A stretch of DNA of 64,000 nt from Janthinobacterium agaricidamnosum NBRC 102515 = DSM 9628 (lineage in GTDB: Bacteria; Pseudomonadota; Gammaproteobacteria; Burkholderiales; Burkholderiaceae_D): positions 2,135,639 to 2,199,638 of the forward strand of contig NZ_HG322949.1 in NCBI RefSeq assembly GCF_000723165.1, in the 5' to 3' direction. Positions 36,858 to 46,363 of the stretch are shown in pieces. Under the pieces are notes generated by a model, which saw nothing but the letters and a program-made list of their open reading frames with translations, was not told the DNA's origin and made no database searches. Positions within the stretch are counted from its first letter, which is position 1; every line of letters starts with the position of its first letter. The translations under genes were made by a program, and so were the position numbers.

Positions 36858-37433
36858 TCAGGCCGGCGTCGCGGCGCTCAGGTGCTGGTACAGTATGCCG
36901 GCGCCGACCCCGATCAGCACCAGGCCGCCGAGGATTTCGGCGCGCCGGCCTATCATGTTGCCGAGCAGCCGGCCCAGCATCACGCCGGCGGTCACCATCA
37001 GCATGGTGGCCGTGCCGATCGCCAGCGCCGCCAGCCAGATATTGACGTTGATAAAGGCCAGGCCGACCCCGACCGCCATCGCATCGATGCTGGTCGCCAC
37101 CGCTGTCAGGGCCAGCATCCAGAACGTCTGGCGCTGGCTTTTTTGTTCTTCTTGCTGCCCGCTCAAGCCGGCCCAGATCATTCTGGCGCCCAGGCCCAGC
37201 AACAGCACGAAGGCGATCCAGTGATCCCATTGCGCCACCCATTGCGCGGCAAGCGAGCCGATGCCCCAGCCGATGACCGGCGTGATGGCCTCGATGCCGC
37301 CAAAGATCAGGCCGATCCGCAACGCTTGCAACAGGCGCGGTTGCCGCTGCATGGATGCGCCTTTGCCGATGGCGGCCGCGAAGGCGTCGGTGGACATGGC
37401 GAAAGCGAGAAAGACGATGGAAGTGAAATGCAT
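36858..37433 (-). CDS. mntP: Manganese efflux pump MntP
   Basis: A 191-residue, six-helix Mn(II) exporter (YebN family). The pseudo-repeated motifs [14 protein letters not shown] in helix 1 and [15 protein letters not shown] in helix 4 carry the conserved Asp residues. The ATG at 37433 has AGGA 8 bp upstream, and the family starts there; the frame is open another 18 codons into the leader RNA. The leader contains a yybP-ykoY riboswitch, which in other bacteria turns on mntP when Mn(II) is high. Confidence 0.93.
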   Translation of the reverse strand: MHFTSIVFLAFAMSTDAFAAAIGKGASMQRQPRLLQALRIGLIFGGIEAITPVIGWGIGSLAAQWVAQWDHWIAFVLLLGLGARMIWAGLSGQQEEQKSQRQTFWMLALTAVATSIDAMAVGVGLAFINVNIWLAALAIGTATMLMVTAGVMLGRLLGNMIGRRAEILGGLVLIGVGAGILYQHLSAATPA

Positions 37434-37499
37434 GACGGGGTTCCTGCTGGGCGCGAAATCCACGGCATCACCCGTGCGCCCAAGCAAGACGAGGAAATG

Positions 37500-37610
37500 C
37501 CGATGGTCTCGCCAACCCTGTCATACAAGGCGCCCGTGCCACGACATTGCTGTCGAGTATGTTGACACGGACTCTACTGAACTGTTCAGTAGCAGGCTAC
37601 TCCCCAAAGA
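37500..37610 (-). ncRNA. yybP-ykoY manganese riboswitch
   Basis: Read on the minus strand upstream of mntP, the leader contains the conserved blocks of this aptamer in order: TTTGGGGAGTAGCC (about 37607-37594), a hairpin CTACTGAAC/GTTCAGTAG, GTCAACATACTC (about 37566-37555) and GGCGAGACCA (about 37513-37504). The Mn-binding loops of the class involve the AUACUC-type and GAGACC-type segments. The gap to the start codon leaves room for an expression platform. Exact ends are approximate. Confidence 0.85.
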
Positions 37611-37687
37611 GTGCGCATATTGTAGCCGAGTATGGGCAAGAGTGCATCACAAAACTGCTGTGCCGCACCGGCCCGGGGCAGCTTGTT

Positions 37688-38509
37688 TCAGCGCGGCCGG
37701 ATACTGGTGGTCAGGAATTCCGAGCGATGATGGCGCTGGAACGATTCCAGCAAGGCGTTGGATTTGGCCATTTTTTCCAGCAATTCGCGCAATTGGGCCT
37801 GGTCTTCCGGTTTCAACGATTTTCTGGAAATGTAGGCGCCGCTTGAACCCCATGGCAATTCCGGCAACGCTTCCACGCGCAGTTTATCGACCAGTCCTTG
37901 TACCCGGGCATCGTTTTGCGCGGTGCCGGCCAGCATGGTCGGTCCCATGATGGTGGCGTCGACGAAGCCGCCCTGCATCAGGCGCGCCACCGACAGCGTG
38001 TCGACCTCGTAAAACAGGCGGCCCTGTTTCAGCAATTCCTTGGCCAGCGCCTGATAGGCGTCGCCATAATCGTAACCGCGCACCAGCGCCACGCGGATAT
38101 CGCGCCGCTCGATCAAGTCTTGCACGCTGGTGATGGCGGGACGGCTGCTCTGGACCGACAGCAGCATCGGCCGGTGACCCAGCAGCGGCACGAACCAACC
38201 CTGCTGGTCGCGCCGCGGCGTGCTGATGGCCGGTATCAGCACATCGGCCTTGCCGGTTTCAAACATGGCTTCCAGGCGTGCGCGCGGCACGGCTGAAAAA
38301 ACCAGGTTGCAGCCGACCTTGGCGCCGATGTTGCGTAGCAGTTCGGGGTAGATGCCGCTGACGCTGGTCCCATTGACCACCACGCTGGCGCCGATAGGCG
38401 ACAGCGGCACGATGATGTCGCGCGTACATTCCGCCGATGCCGGCAGGGAACAGGTCATCGCCAGCCCGATCAGGACGCGGCGCCAGATATTGGAATAAAA
38501 GTTTCTCAT
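37688..38509 (-). CDS. Periplasmic substrate-binding protein (SBP family 3)
   Basis: A 273-residue secreted protein with a signal peptide (RRVLIGLAMTCSLPASA-E). The fold pattern (SGIYPELLRNIGAKVGCNLVF, then ARLEAMFETGKADVLIPAIS) is that of amino-acid-type extracellular solute-binding proteins. No ABC permease or ATPase gene is adjacent, so it may be an orphan or serve as a sensor. Substrate unknown. Two C-terminal segments (GSSGAYISRKSLKPEDQAQLRELLEKM) are usual for the family. Confidence 0.82.
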   Translation of the reverse strand: MRNFYSNIWRRVLIGLAMTCSLPASAECTRDIIVPLSPIGASVVVNGTSVSGIYPELLRNIGAKVGCNLVFSAVPRARLEAMFETGKADVLIPAISTPRRDQQGWFVPLLGHRPMLLSVQSSRPAITSVQDLIERRDIRVALVRGYDYGDAYQALAKELLKQGRLFYEVDTLSVARLMQGGFVDATIMGPTMLAGTAQNDARVQGLVDKLRVEALPELPWGSSGAYISRKSLKPEDQAQLRELLEKMAKSNALLESFQRHHRSEFLTTSIRPR

Positions 38510-38633
38510 ACTTCTACTGTCATCCTTGCTAACCGTCTCTTGCCGCCAGCTTATGGCCGGGCGACTTGTCTAGTCATTGTCACTTATTTGTTGTCAAAAG
38601 CCAAGATTTAACCGGACCAATGCTGGCCTTAGT

Positions 38634-39890
38634 TTAAGCGAGCGCAATGTTATGTGTTTTGAAATAGCGCCATGCCACTGCCATGCCGGCTGCCTGCAAG
38701 ATCGCGCACAGGAAAAACGTGCTGCCGATGCGCCAGTCGCCGGCGCCCAGGTGGCTGACCTTGCCCAGGATTGCGCTGCCGAGCAGCGGCATCAGGATCA
38801 CGCCCAGGCTGCCGATCGATTGCAGCGAGCCCATTAATTCCCCTTGCTCGTTTGGCCGCGCCGATCTTGAAATGATGCCTTGCAGCGCAGGTCCGCCGGC
38901 AAACGCCAGCAGATTGCATAAAATCAGGGCGTACATCATCCAGCCCTGCGTCGCCAAGCCATACAGCGCATAGGTGATGCAGCCGGACGCCATGCCGATC
39001 AGCGCCAGCCGTACGTCGCCGTAACGCTTGATCAAGCTGCCCAGCAAGCCCGCTTGCACCACCGTCGAGCACAGGCCGACGCAAAACAGCGCGATGCCGT
39101 TGTCGCGCGTGGTCCAGCCGAAGCGGAAATGGGTATACAGCACCCAGGTGGTTTGCAACATCATCTGGGCGAAGGTCAGCAGCATGAACGAGAGGATCAG
39201 GCCGCGCAATTCGACCCGCCGCACCAGCTTCAGCAGCGCGGCGAAAGGGTTGATCCTGGACAGCTTGAACGGCGCGCGCTGGGCCGCCTGCAACGATTCC
39301 GGCACCACCAGGTAGCCGTAGATGAAATTGGCGGCCGACAAGCCGGCGGCGATATAAAACGGCAAATGCAGATGGATATCGCCCAGCAAGCCGCCCAGCA
39401 TCGGGCCGCAAATAAAGCCCAGGCCGAAAGCGCCGCCGATCTTGCCGAAACTCTTGGCGCGGTTCTCCGGCGTGGAAATGTCCGATGCGTACGCCGACGC
39501 GACCGACATGCTGGCCGATGAAATGCCGCCGATGACGCGGCCGATGAACAGGCAAGCCAGGTTCGGCGCCCAGCCGGTGGCCAGGAAGTTGATGCACATG
39601 CCGGCCATCGAATACAGCAACACCGGGCGGCGTCCGACGCGGTCGCTGATGGCGCCCAGCATGGGCATGAAAATGAATTGCAGCAAGCCAAAGACGGCGG
39701 CCAGCACGCCATACCACATCGCTTGCTGATCGCGCCCGCTGACAAAGTCGCCGACCAGGATCGGCAGCACCGGCATCACCAGGCCGATGCCCAGCATGTC
39801 GATGAAGACGCAGACCAGGATGAAATTGAGATTGCCGGGCCGGGCCGGCGCGGCGGCGTCTTCCTGATGCTTGCTGGGGTCTGGGCTCAT
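38634..39890 (-). CDS. TCR/Tet family MFS multidrug-type transporter
   Basis: A 418-residue, 12-helix major facilitator. GAISDRVGRRPVLL in the 2-3 loop is the MFS motif A, and GFICGPMLGGLLGD resembles motif C of drug/proton antiporters; the overall pattern resembles TetA-class exporters. Tetracycline resistance itself cannot be claimed. The ATG at 39890 is preferred over an in-frame TTG eight codons earlier; the ribosome binding site is weak. No TetR-type regulator is adjacent. Confidence 0.87.
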   Translation of the reverse strand: MSPDPSKHQEDAAAPARPGNLNFILVCVFIDMLGIGLVMPVLPILVGDFVSGRDQQAMWYGVLAAVFGLLQFIFMPMLGAISDRVGRRPVLLYSMAGMCINFLATGWAPNLACLFIGRVIGGISSASMSVASAYASDISTPENRAKSFGKIGGAFGLGFICGPMLGGLLGDIHLHLPFYIAAGLSAANFIYGYLVVPESLQAAQRAPFKLSRINPFAALLKLVRRVELRGLILSFMLLTFAQMMLQTTWVLYTHFRFGWTTRDNGIALFCVGLCSTVVQAGLLGSLIKRYGDVRLALIGMASGCITYALYGLATQGWMMYALILCNLLAFAGGPALQGIISRSARPNEQGELMGSLQSIGSLGVILMPLLGSAILGKVSHLGAGDWRIGSTFFLCAILQAAGMAVAWRYFKTHNIALA

Positions 39891-40020
39891 GTAGGCTTTC
39901 GGCCTGCCGGGCAAGCCTGTGGGTGACAGGTTGAGAAAGTGGACGCTGCAGCCGTTGTATTATAAGCAGCAAATTGCTCGCGCGACAGCACCCGGACGGC
40001 AATTTTTCAGGCGCCGCGGT

Positions 40021-40680
40021 TCACGGCGTGGCGGGACTGACCGCCCACTCATTGATAAAGCTGTCGCGGAAACTGGTCAGCAAGCTCAGGCGTGCTTGGG
40101 CCAGCGCCTTGCCGGCCTCGGTCTGCATCTTGCCTGGCAGCTTGGCCAGCTTGTTTTCGATATGGTCGAGTGCATAGGCGCGGTCGTCCAGTTCGCGGTG
40201 CAGCGCCATCGGATCGGTGTCGTGCGCCAGGCTGCTGCCCATGCGGCCAGCCGTGTAAAACAGCCGCGCCAGGCCGACCGCGCCCAATGCATCGATACGG
40301 TCGGCGTCTTGCACGATCTTCGCTTCGATGGTGTCCGGCCGCAGCGCGGCGGAAAAGCTGTGCGTTTCGATGGCATGGCTGACGCCGGCCAGTTTTTCAG
40401 GCGGAAATCCTTGCTGCGCCAATTGGGTGCGCGCCAGCAGCGCAGCCTTGCGCGACGCCAAATGGCGTTCCGGGTGATTCTTCGGCAAGTTGACCAGGTC
40501 GTGCAAATAACTGGCGGCCATCACCACCAGTGCATCGGCTTCGCGGTGTTCGTCCAGCATGATCGCGGCGTTGCGCCAGACCCGGTGCAAATGGTTCAAA
40601 TCGTGCGCGCCGTCTTCGTCCAGCGCGGCGCTGGCGAGCGCGGTCAGGCGCGGATGCCAGAGGGTTAATACTGTATTCAT
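40021..40680 (-). CDS. HD domain-containing phosphohydrolase
   Basis: A 219-residue HD-superfamily protein. Metal-binding residues are visible in order: His in HDLNHLHRVWRNA, the HD pair in AASYLHDLVNL, and Asp in IVQDADRIDALG, as in YedJ-type hydrolases. The nucleotide substrate is unknown. The ATG at 40680 follows AGGAATTCC; the open frame reaching 40815 is not used. It is divergent from a small secreted protein. Confidence 0.85.
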   Translation of the reverse strand: MNTVLTLWHPRLTALASAALDEDGAHDLNHLHRVWRNAAIMLDEHREADALVVMAASYLHDLVNLPKNHPERHLASRKAALLARTQLAQQGFPPEKLAGVSHAIETHSFSAALRPDTIEAKIVQDADRIDALGAVGLARLFYTAGRMGSSLAHDTDPMALHRELDDRAYALDHIENKLAKLPGKMQTEAGKALAQARLSLLTSFRDSFINEWAVSPATP

Positions 40681-40856
40681 CGGAATTCCTGAAGCGGTCT
40701 TGAATGAGGGGCCGCGCAATTGTGACATAAAACCATCGCGCTTTGCCCCGATCGGCTGAAGAGTGCGGATAAGAATGTTATTTATTGGCTTGTCTTTTAA
40801 TTGATTTTTTATCACAATATTAAATTGTTAATTTTGGCAAGTTTAAAAGGAATTTT

Positions 40857-41360
40857 ATGCGTGTAATTTTGCTGCTGCTGGCGAGTCTTTTTGCCTGCGC
40901 TTCCGCTACCGCTGCGCTGGCCGACGAGGCGCCGCTGCGCTATAGCCTGAAACAGGATGAAGCGTGGACCGGTTCGAATATCCTGCGCAGCCGCGTGCGT
41001 AGTTCGATACCGCTTCAGCTGCCTTACCATCAATTGAGCGGGGCAGCGCAACAGGAATTGCGCGACAGTTATAAGGAATTGGCCGCGGAGGACGAGCCGC
41101 CTTATCCTGTCCGGGGGCAGGCGGCATTTTTCAAGGCGCTGGCCGATGCCAATGAGATATTGAGGGTAACGGGACTGTTGAGTCTTGCCGTCAAGGTCGA
41201 TCAGCGGGGCGATGTCGTCGATGCCGCAATTTATAGCACACCCAGTCCTGATATGGGAACGTTTGCGGCAGCCGTCGCCATTCAACAAAAGTTCAAGCCG
41301 GCGTTATGCCAGGGAGTGCCTTGTACCATGGACTTTTTATTTGAAATCGACATGAAATAA
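40857..41360 (+). CDS. Secreted protein with TonB C-terminal-like domain
   Basis: A 167-residue protein with a signal peptide (ILLLLASLFACASATAALA-D). The last 70 residues (LLSLAVKVDQRGDVVDAAIYSTP, then AVAIQQKFKPALCQGVPCTMDFLFEI) follow the beta-alpha-beta pattern of the TonB C-terminal domain. The N-terminal membrane anchor and Pro-rich spacer of true TonB are absent, so it is unlikely to energise receptors. The upstream region is AT-rich. Function unknown. Confidence 0.68.
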   Translation: MRVILLLLASLFACASATAALADEAPLRYSLKQDEAWTGSNILRSRVRSSIPLQLPYHQLSGAAQQELRDSYKELAAEDEPPYPVRGQAAFFKALADANEILRVTGLLSLAVKVDQRGDVVDAAIYSTPSPDMGTFAAAVAIQQKFKPALCQGVPCTMDFLFEIDMK

Positions 41361-41541
41361 CGGACTGTCCGATGCGTATGAAAACCTCGAATCTTTGATT
41401 AAAGTTAAATAAAACAATTTATTTAATGAAAATTAATTTTGCATACGGTAATATTGTCGAATTGAAATTTAGCTGCTTTATTTTTAAGTCCAGCCCACGA
41501 TGGAGTATGGCTGGTGCAGCGGTTTTTTATCAAGGATCGAC

Positions 41542-42033
41542 ATGAACAGCACCACCAGCGACGCCACTACCGTCGTTGCCAATCCCGCCGAATACCTCGC
41601 CTTCACGCTGGGCCAGGAAGAGTACGGTATCGACATTCAAAAAGTCAGTGAAATCCGCAGCTACGAAGCCCCGACCCGCATCGCCAATGCACCGCAATTC
41701 GTCATGGGCGTGGTCAATCTGCGCGGCATCATCGTGCCGATCGTCGACATGCGCATCAAGTTCAACCTCGGTACGCCGGTGTACGACCAGTTTACCGTGG
41801 TCATCATCTTGAATATCGGCAACCGCGTGGTCGGCATGGTGGTCGACCGGGTTTCCGACGTCACCACCTTGCTGCCGGAACAAATCAAGCCGGCGCCGGA
41901 CATCGGCGGCGCACTCGACACCGATTATGTGATCGGCCTGGGCACGCTCGATGAGCGCATGCTGATCCTGGTCGATATCGATTTGCTGATGTCGGGCGCG
42001 GAAATGAGCCTGATCGAGCGCATCGCCGCATAA
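41542..42033 (+). CDS. cheW: Chemotaxis adaptor protein CheW
   Basis: A 163-residue CheW that couples chemoreceptors to the CheA kinase. YLAFTLGQEEYGIDIQKVSEI begins the first SH3-like subdomain, VMGVVNLRGIIVPIVDMRIKF is the conserved receptor/CheA-binding region, and VVGMVVDRVSDV follows. The ATG at 41542 has AAGGA upstream; the frame continues to 41500 but is not conserved. It lies 105 bp upstream of an MCP gene in the same direction. No other che genes are in the window, so this is an accessory pair. Confidence 0.93.
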   Translation: MNSTTSDATTVVANPAEYLAFTLGQEEYGIDIQKVSEIRSYEAPTRIANAPQFVMGVVNLRGIIVPIVDMRIKFNLGTPVYDQFTVVIILNIGNRVVGMVVDRVSDVTTLLPEQIKPAPDIGGALDTDYVIGLGTLDERMLILVDIDLLMSGAEMSLIERIAA

Positions 42034-42138
42034 ACCCCGATTCACCACTTTCCCTTTTCCTGGCGCATGGCCGACATGCGCCAGGGGTGACGGCGCTCGC
42101 CCGTTTCCTGTCATCAGTGATCATCTGAAGGATATGCA

Positions 42139-43752
42139 ATGAGTTTTCTAAGAAACATCAGTATCGGCCTGCGCCTGGGCGTCGGCTTTGCGGTCATCCT
42201 GGCGCTGTCGATGTTGATCACCGGCATCAGTGTGTGGCGTTTGCATGATGTGGCGGCGGCGACCCATGCGATGATGGAACAGCCGTTGGCCAAGGAGCGC
42301 CATATTTCCGACTGGCTGACCAAGATTGAAAGCGGGGTGCGCCGCACCACGGTGATCGTGCGCAGTTCCGACACCGCGCTGGCCGCCATTTTTGCCGACG
42401 ACGCCAGGCAGTCGAGCGTGATTTCCGGCGAATTGCAGAAGAAGATAGAAGCCTTGATCAGCGGTCCGGAAGAAATGGAAATGTTCCGCCTGATCGGCTT
42501 GCAGCGCCAGGTCTACCTGGATGCGCGCGCGCTGGTGAGCAAGTTGAAAAGCGAGGGGCGCAAGGAAGAGGCCGATCACGCGTTCAGCACCGTGTTCGAG
42601 CCGGGCGCGGCCAAGTTCCAGCGCGTGATCCAGGATTTGCTGGACCGGCAGCGCAAGAGCATCGACAACACCGCGCACGATATCGACAGCGTCGCCGTCA
42701 CCAGCCGCAATTTGCTGCTGGGACTGGCTGTGCTGGTGCTGGGCTTCGGTGTCGTCAGCGGCTGGCTGTTGACCGTCGGCATCGTCAGGCCCCTGCGTAC
42801 CGCGGTCGACGTGGCGCGCCGGGTGGCCGCCGGCGACTTGACCGCCGATATCGATGCCAGCGCCAAGGATGAGACCGGGCAATTGCTGCTGGCCTTGAAA
42901 GACATGAATGCCAGCTTGCTGAATATCGTCAGCGAAGTACGCAGCGGCACTGAAAATATCGCCACTTCGTCGAGCCAGATCGCCGCCGGCAACCAGGATT
43001 TGTCGAGCCGTACCGAGCAGCAGGCCGGCTCGCTGGAAGAGACCGCCTCGTCGATGGAACAGTTGACGACGACCGTCAAACATAACGCCGACCATGCGCG
43101 CCAGGCCAATCAGTTGGCGGCGTCGGCCGCGCAAGTGGCGCTGAAGGGGGGCACGGTGGTGGCGCAAGTGGTCGGCACCATGGATACGATCAACAGTTCG
43201 TCGAACAAGATTGTCGAGATCATTTCGGTGATCGACGGCATTGCTTTCCAGACCAATATCCTGGCCTTGAATGCGGCGGTCGAAGCGGCCCGGGCAGGCG
43301 AGCAGGGCCGTGGTTTCGCGGTGGTGGCGTCGGAAGTGCGCAACCTGGCGCAGCGTTCGGCATCGGCCGCCAAGGAAATCAAGACCTTGATTGGCGATTC
43401 CGTCGAGCAAGTCAAGCAGGGTAGCCAACTGGTGTCGCAAGCGGGCGCGACCATGCACGATATCGTTGCCAGCGTGCAGCGGGTCAGCGATATCATCACC
43501 GAGATCACCGCCGCCGGCCATGAGCAAAGCGCCGGCATCGATGAAATCTACCAGGCGATCGGCCAGATGGACAAGGTGACGCAGCAAAACGCGGCGCTGG
43601 TGGAACAATCGGCGGCGGCCGCCGAAGCGATGCAGCAGCAGGCGCAAAGCCTGGCGCAGGTGGTCAGCGTGTTCAAGCTGAACCAGCATGCCGGAACCGG
43701 CCTCAGCGCGCTGCCCGCGCCGCGCCGGGTATTACGTATCGCGCATGGTTAA
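42139..43752 (+). CDS. Methyl-accepting chemotaxis protein
   Basis: A 537-residue Tar/Tsr-type receptor. Helix TM1 is at about residues 9-30, a periplasmic four-helix sensor of about 155 residues follows, TM2 is at about 192-215, and a HAMP domain is at about 215-268 ([20 protein letters not shown]). The cytoplasmic signalling domain carries the hairpin tip [27 protein letters not shown]. There is no C-terminal CheR-tethering pentapeptide of the NWETF type. It is paired with the upstream cheW. The ligand is unknown. Confidence 0.93.
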   Translation: MSFLRNISIGLRLGVGFAVILALSMLITGISVWRLHDVAAATHAMMEQPLAKERHISDWLTKIESGVRRTTVIVRSSDTALAAIFADDARQSSVISGELQKKIEALISGPEEMEMFRLIGLQRQVYLDARALVSKLKSEGRKEEADHAFSTVFEPGAAKFQRVIQDLLDRQRKSIDNTAHDIDSVAVTSRNLLLGLAVLVLGFGVVSGWLLTVGIVRPLRTAVDVARRVAAGDLTADIDASAKDETGQLLLALKDMNASLLNIVSEVRSGTENIATSSSQIAAGNQDLSSRTEQQAGSLEETASSMEQLTTTVKHNADHARQANQLAASAAQVALKGGTVVAQVVGTMDTINSSSNKIVEIISVIDGIAFQTNILALNAAVEAARAGEQGRGFAVVASEVRNLAQRSASAAKEIKTLIGDSVEQVKQGSQLVSQAGATMHDIVASVQRVSDIITEITAAGHEQSAGIDEIYQAIGQMDKVTQQNAALVEQSAAAAEAMQQQAQSLAQVVSVFKLNQHAGTGLSALPAPRRVLRIAHG

Positions 43753-44445
43753 TCATGGCTCAGCGTCGCGCCACAAGGCGGCCGCCTGTTGCGACAAGCG
43801 GTCCGCCGCCCCATTCTTGTGGCGCGGTATCCAGTGCAGTGTGACCTTGCCGAGTTGGGCCATCAGGCTGGCCACCCGCTGGCGCTGGCTGGCCAAGCCT
43901 GTCGCGCCGTTTCCCGTGGCTTGTTGCAGGTCCTTGTGGACATCATCAATGACGACCTGGCTGTCGCCATACACCACCAGCTGGCCAGCCTTGGCGGCCA
44001 GTGCCGCTTCCAGCAAGGCGATCAGCGCGCCATATTCCGCTTCGCCGCTATTGCCGTAGCCCAAACGCCGGCTGATTGCGACGGACTGGCCATCCGGCCC
44101 CGTCAACAGCGCGCCGATGCCGATCCTGCCCGGATTCGGATGGGCGGAACCGTCGAACCAGCCGCGCCACGCGCCCGCCGGCACTGGCGGGCCGGCCTGC
44201 TTCAAGGCCAGCTTGTCGGCCCTGGCTTGCATCTTGACACGCCGCCGCTCGCTGTCCAGTTGCCGTAATTGCCGGCGTTCGGCCAGCAGGGCGGCCAGGC
44301 CGCGCGTTCCGGCAACGTTTTCCAGCGTGCGCCTGAGCGCATCGGTCTCGCTGAGCGCGGTCCTGGCCGCAAGCTTGCGCGCGGCCACGCGTTCGCCATG
44401 GTAGGCGGCGATGGTCAAATCATCCAGCTCATTCATATCGGGCAT
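43753..44445 (-). CDS. Ribonuclease HI-like protein
   Basis: A 230-residue protein with a C-terminal type-1 RNase H domain. The four acidic active-site residues appear in order: Asp in WFDGSAHPNPG, Glu in GEAEYGALIALLEAAL, Asp in VVYGDSQVVID and Asp in GAADRLSQQA. About 90 N-terminal residues (helical, Arg-rich) are extra compared with canonical RnhA. The start at 44445 gives an acceptable ribosome binding site (AAGGA); the open frame further upstream overlaps the LysR gene and is rejected. Its stop abuts the MCP stop. Confidence 0.82.
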   Translation of the reverse strand: MPDMNELDDLTIAAYHGERVAARKLAARTALSETDALRRTLENVAGTRGLAALLAERRQLRQLDSERRRVKMQARADKLALKQAGPPVPAGAWRGWFDGSAHPNPGRIGIGALLTGPDGQSVAISRRLGYGNSGEAEYGALIALLEAALAAKAGQLVVYGDSQVVIDDVHKDLQQATGNGATGLASQRQRVASLMAQLGKVTLHWIPRHKNGAADRLSQQAAALWRDAEP

Positions 44446-44459
44446 AGGCGCGGCAGTCC

Positions 44460-45368
44460 TTATTCTTTTAGCGTCAGGATAAAATCCATGAAGGCGCGCA
44501 CCTTGGCTGGCGGCAAATGGCGCGACGGATACAGCGCGTACAGCGGAAACAGTTCGTCGCGCCATTCCGGGAACAGGCTGACCAGCGCGCCCGAGCGCAA
44601 TAGCGGCTGCAAGCCCAGGTCCATCATTTGCGCAATGCCGTGGCCGGCGATGCAAATCGCGTGCAGCGTGCCCGCTTCGTTCAGCGTCAGTTGCGCCTTC
44701 GGCTCGACCAGCAACACTTCCTTGCCACGATGAAATTCCCACGGGAATACCTTGGCGCTGTGCGGATCGCGGAAATGCACGCACATGTGCTTGCCGTTTT
44801 CCAGTTCCGAGGGATGGCGCGGCAAGCCGTGGCGCGCGATATAGCCGGGCGCGGCCACCGTCAAAATCGGGATATCGAACAGCTTGCGTATCACCAGCGA
44901 TAATTGTTGCGGCTGGCCAAAGCGCACCGCCAGGTCGAAGCCATCGGCCACCAGGTCGCCCAACTGGTCGCGGGTGACGATTTCCAGTTCCAGCTCCGGG
45001 TGTTCGGCGAGGAATTCGCCGAGCCGCGGCGCCAGCAGCAGCCGTGAAAAAAACGGGTCGCAGTGCACGCGCAGCTTGCCGCGCACCTGGGTCGCCGTGC
45101 CGGACGCCATCGCCGCCGCTTCTTCTATGCTGCCGAGCAGGGGCGCGACGCTTTCGTAAAAGCGCCGGCCCTCGTCGGTCAGCGTCACCGAGCGGGTGGT
45201 GCGGTGAAATACCCGGATGCCCAGGCGCGCTTCCAGCCTGGCCACGGCGCGGCTGACACCCGATTGCGTCATTTCCAGCAACTCCGCCGCGCGCACGAAA
45301 CTGCCGCTATCGACCACCGCCGCCAACACGCCCAAACCCGCCGCCAAACGGCCATCAAAACCAGTCAT
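44460..45368 (-). CDS. LysR family transcriptional regulator
   Basis: A 302-residue LysR protein. The N-terminal helix-turn-helix contains SFVRAAELLEMTQSGVSRAVARLEARLGIRVFHRTTRSV, and the effector domain starts near residue 90. It is divergent from the NAD(P)-binding gene at 45483, its probable target, with a 114-bp gap that contains two TGAGTCA heptamers about 36 bp apart. The effector is unknown. Its stop is 14 bp before the RNase H start. Confidence 0.9.
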   Translation of the reverse strand: MTGFDGRLAAGLGVLAAVVDSGSFVRAAELLEMTQSGVSRAVARLEARLGIRVFHRTTRSVTLTDEGRRFYESVAPLLGSIEEAAAMASGTATQVRGKLRVHCDPFFSRLLLAPRLGEFLAEHPELELEIVTRDQLGDLVADGFDLAVRFGQPQQLSLVIRKLFDIPILTVAAPGYIARHGLPRHPSELENGKHMCVHFRDPHSAKVFPWEFHRGKEVLLVEPKAQLTLNEAGTLHAICIAGHGIAQMMDLGLQPLLRSGALVSLFPEWRDELFPLYALYPSRHLPPAKVRAFMDFILTLKE

Positions 45369-45482
45369 TCATGATCCTGAGTCATTTTGTATGTGACACT
45401 GATGATATCGCATTATGAGTCACAGCGCTTGATAATGACTTCCATCGCAGCGCAGGCTGTTCATTTATTAAAGGGAGTCATC
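45369..45482. promoter_or_regulatory. Divergent regulatory region with repeated TGAGTCA
   Basis: Between the LysR and NAD(P)-binding starts, TGAGTCA occurs twice in direct orientation (around 45379 and 45415). These may be binding sites for the adjacent LysR regulator; the assignment rests on position and repetition only. Confidence 0.3.
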
Positions 45483-46349
45483 ATGTTTGTTGTTGCCGGA
45501 ATTACAGGACAAGTCGGCGGTTTTGTCGCGCAAACCTTGCTCGACGCCGGCTTGCCGGTGCGCGCCGTGGTGCGCGACGCGGCCAAGGGTAAAGTATGGC
45601 AAGCACGCGGTTGCCAGGTGGTCATCGCCGATGTCGGCGACGAGGCGGCGCTGACCAGGGCCTTCAGCGGCGCCGACGCGGTGTTCATCATGCTGCCATC
45701 CAACTTTGCTCCGGCCGAAGGTTTTCCGGAAGTGCGTACCATCGCGGCGACCCTGTCTGGCGCGTTGAAAGCGGCCAATCCGGGCAAGGTGGTGTGCCTG
45801 TCGACGGTCGGCGCGCAAGCGACCCAGCCGAACTTGCTGAACCAGCTGCAGATCGCCGAACAAGTGCTGGGCGCCTTGCCGATGCCGGTGGCGTTCGTGC
45901 GCGCCGCCTGGTTCATGGAAAATTCCGCCTGGGATATCGAGCCCGCCAGGCTGGCCGGCTTGATCCCCAGCTATTTGCAACCGCTGGACAAGCCGGTGCC
46001 GATGGTGTCGGTGGCCGATGTCGGCCGGGTCGGCGCGCAAGTGTTGCAGCAGGAGTGGCGCGGCGTCAAGGTGGTCGAGCTGGAAGGGCCGCGGCGTTAT
46101 ACGCCGAACGATATCGCTACTGCGTTTTCCCGCATCCTCGGCAAATATGTCAGCATGTTCGCAGTGCCGAAGAATACCTGGGCCGAAGTGTTCATCGAGC
46201 AAGGCAGCACCCGCCCGGAACCGCGCATCCAGATGCTGAACGGTTTTAACGAAGGCTGGATCGAGTTCGAAGGCGGGCAGGGCGCTTCGCTGAAAGGCAC
46301 GGTCACGCTGGAACAGGCGCTGGCCCGGCTGGTGGCCAACGCCGGCTAG
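45483..46349 (+). CDS. NmrA family NAD(P)-binding protein
   Basis: A 288-residue atypical SDR. It starts MFVVAGITGQVGGFVA, with the GxxGxxG-type loop, and contains FVRAAWFMENSAWDI and a C-terminal WAEVFIEQGS region as in NmrA/QOR2-type proteins. Members bind NAD(P) and act as quinone reductases or redox sensors. The ATG at 45483 has AAAGGGAG upstream and begins the Rossmann strand; the longer frame from 45387 is rejected. It is divergent from a LysR gene that probably controls it. Confidence 0.87.
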   Translation: MFVVAGITGQVGGFVAQTLLDAGLPVRAVVRDAAKGKVWQARGCQVVIADVGDEAALTRAFSGADAVFIMLPSNFAPAEGFPEVRTIAATLSGALKAANPGKVVCLSTVGAQATQPNLLNQLQIAEQVLGALPMPVAFVRAAWFMENSAWDIEPARLAGLIPSYLQPLDKPVPMVSVADVGRVGAQVLQQEWRGVKVVELEGPRRYTPNDIATAFSRILGKYVSMFAVPKNTWAEVFIEQGSTRPEPRIQMLNGFNEGWIEFEGGQGASLKGTVTLEQALARLVANAG

Positions 46350-46363
46350 GCATAATGCGGTGC

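Noticed and set aside
38634..39890. Naming the MFS gene tetA
   Set aside because: It has drug-exporter motifs, but no tetR neighbour or specific residues justify tetracycline specificity.
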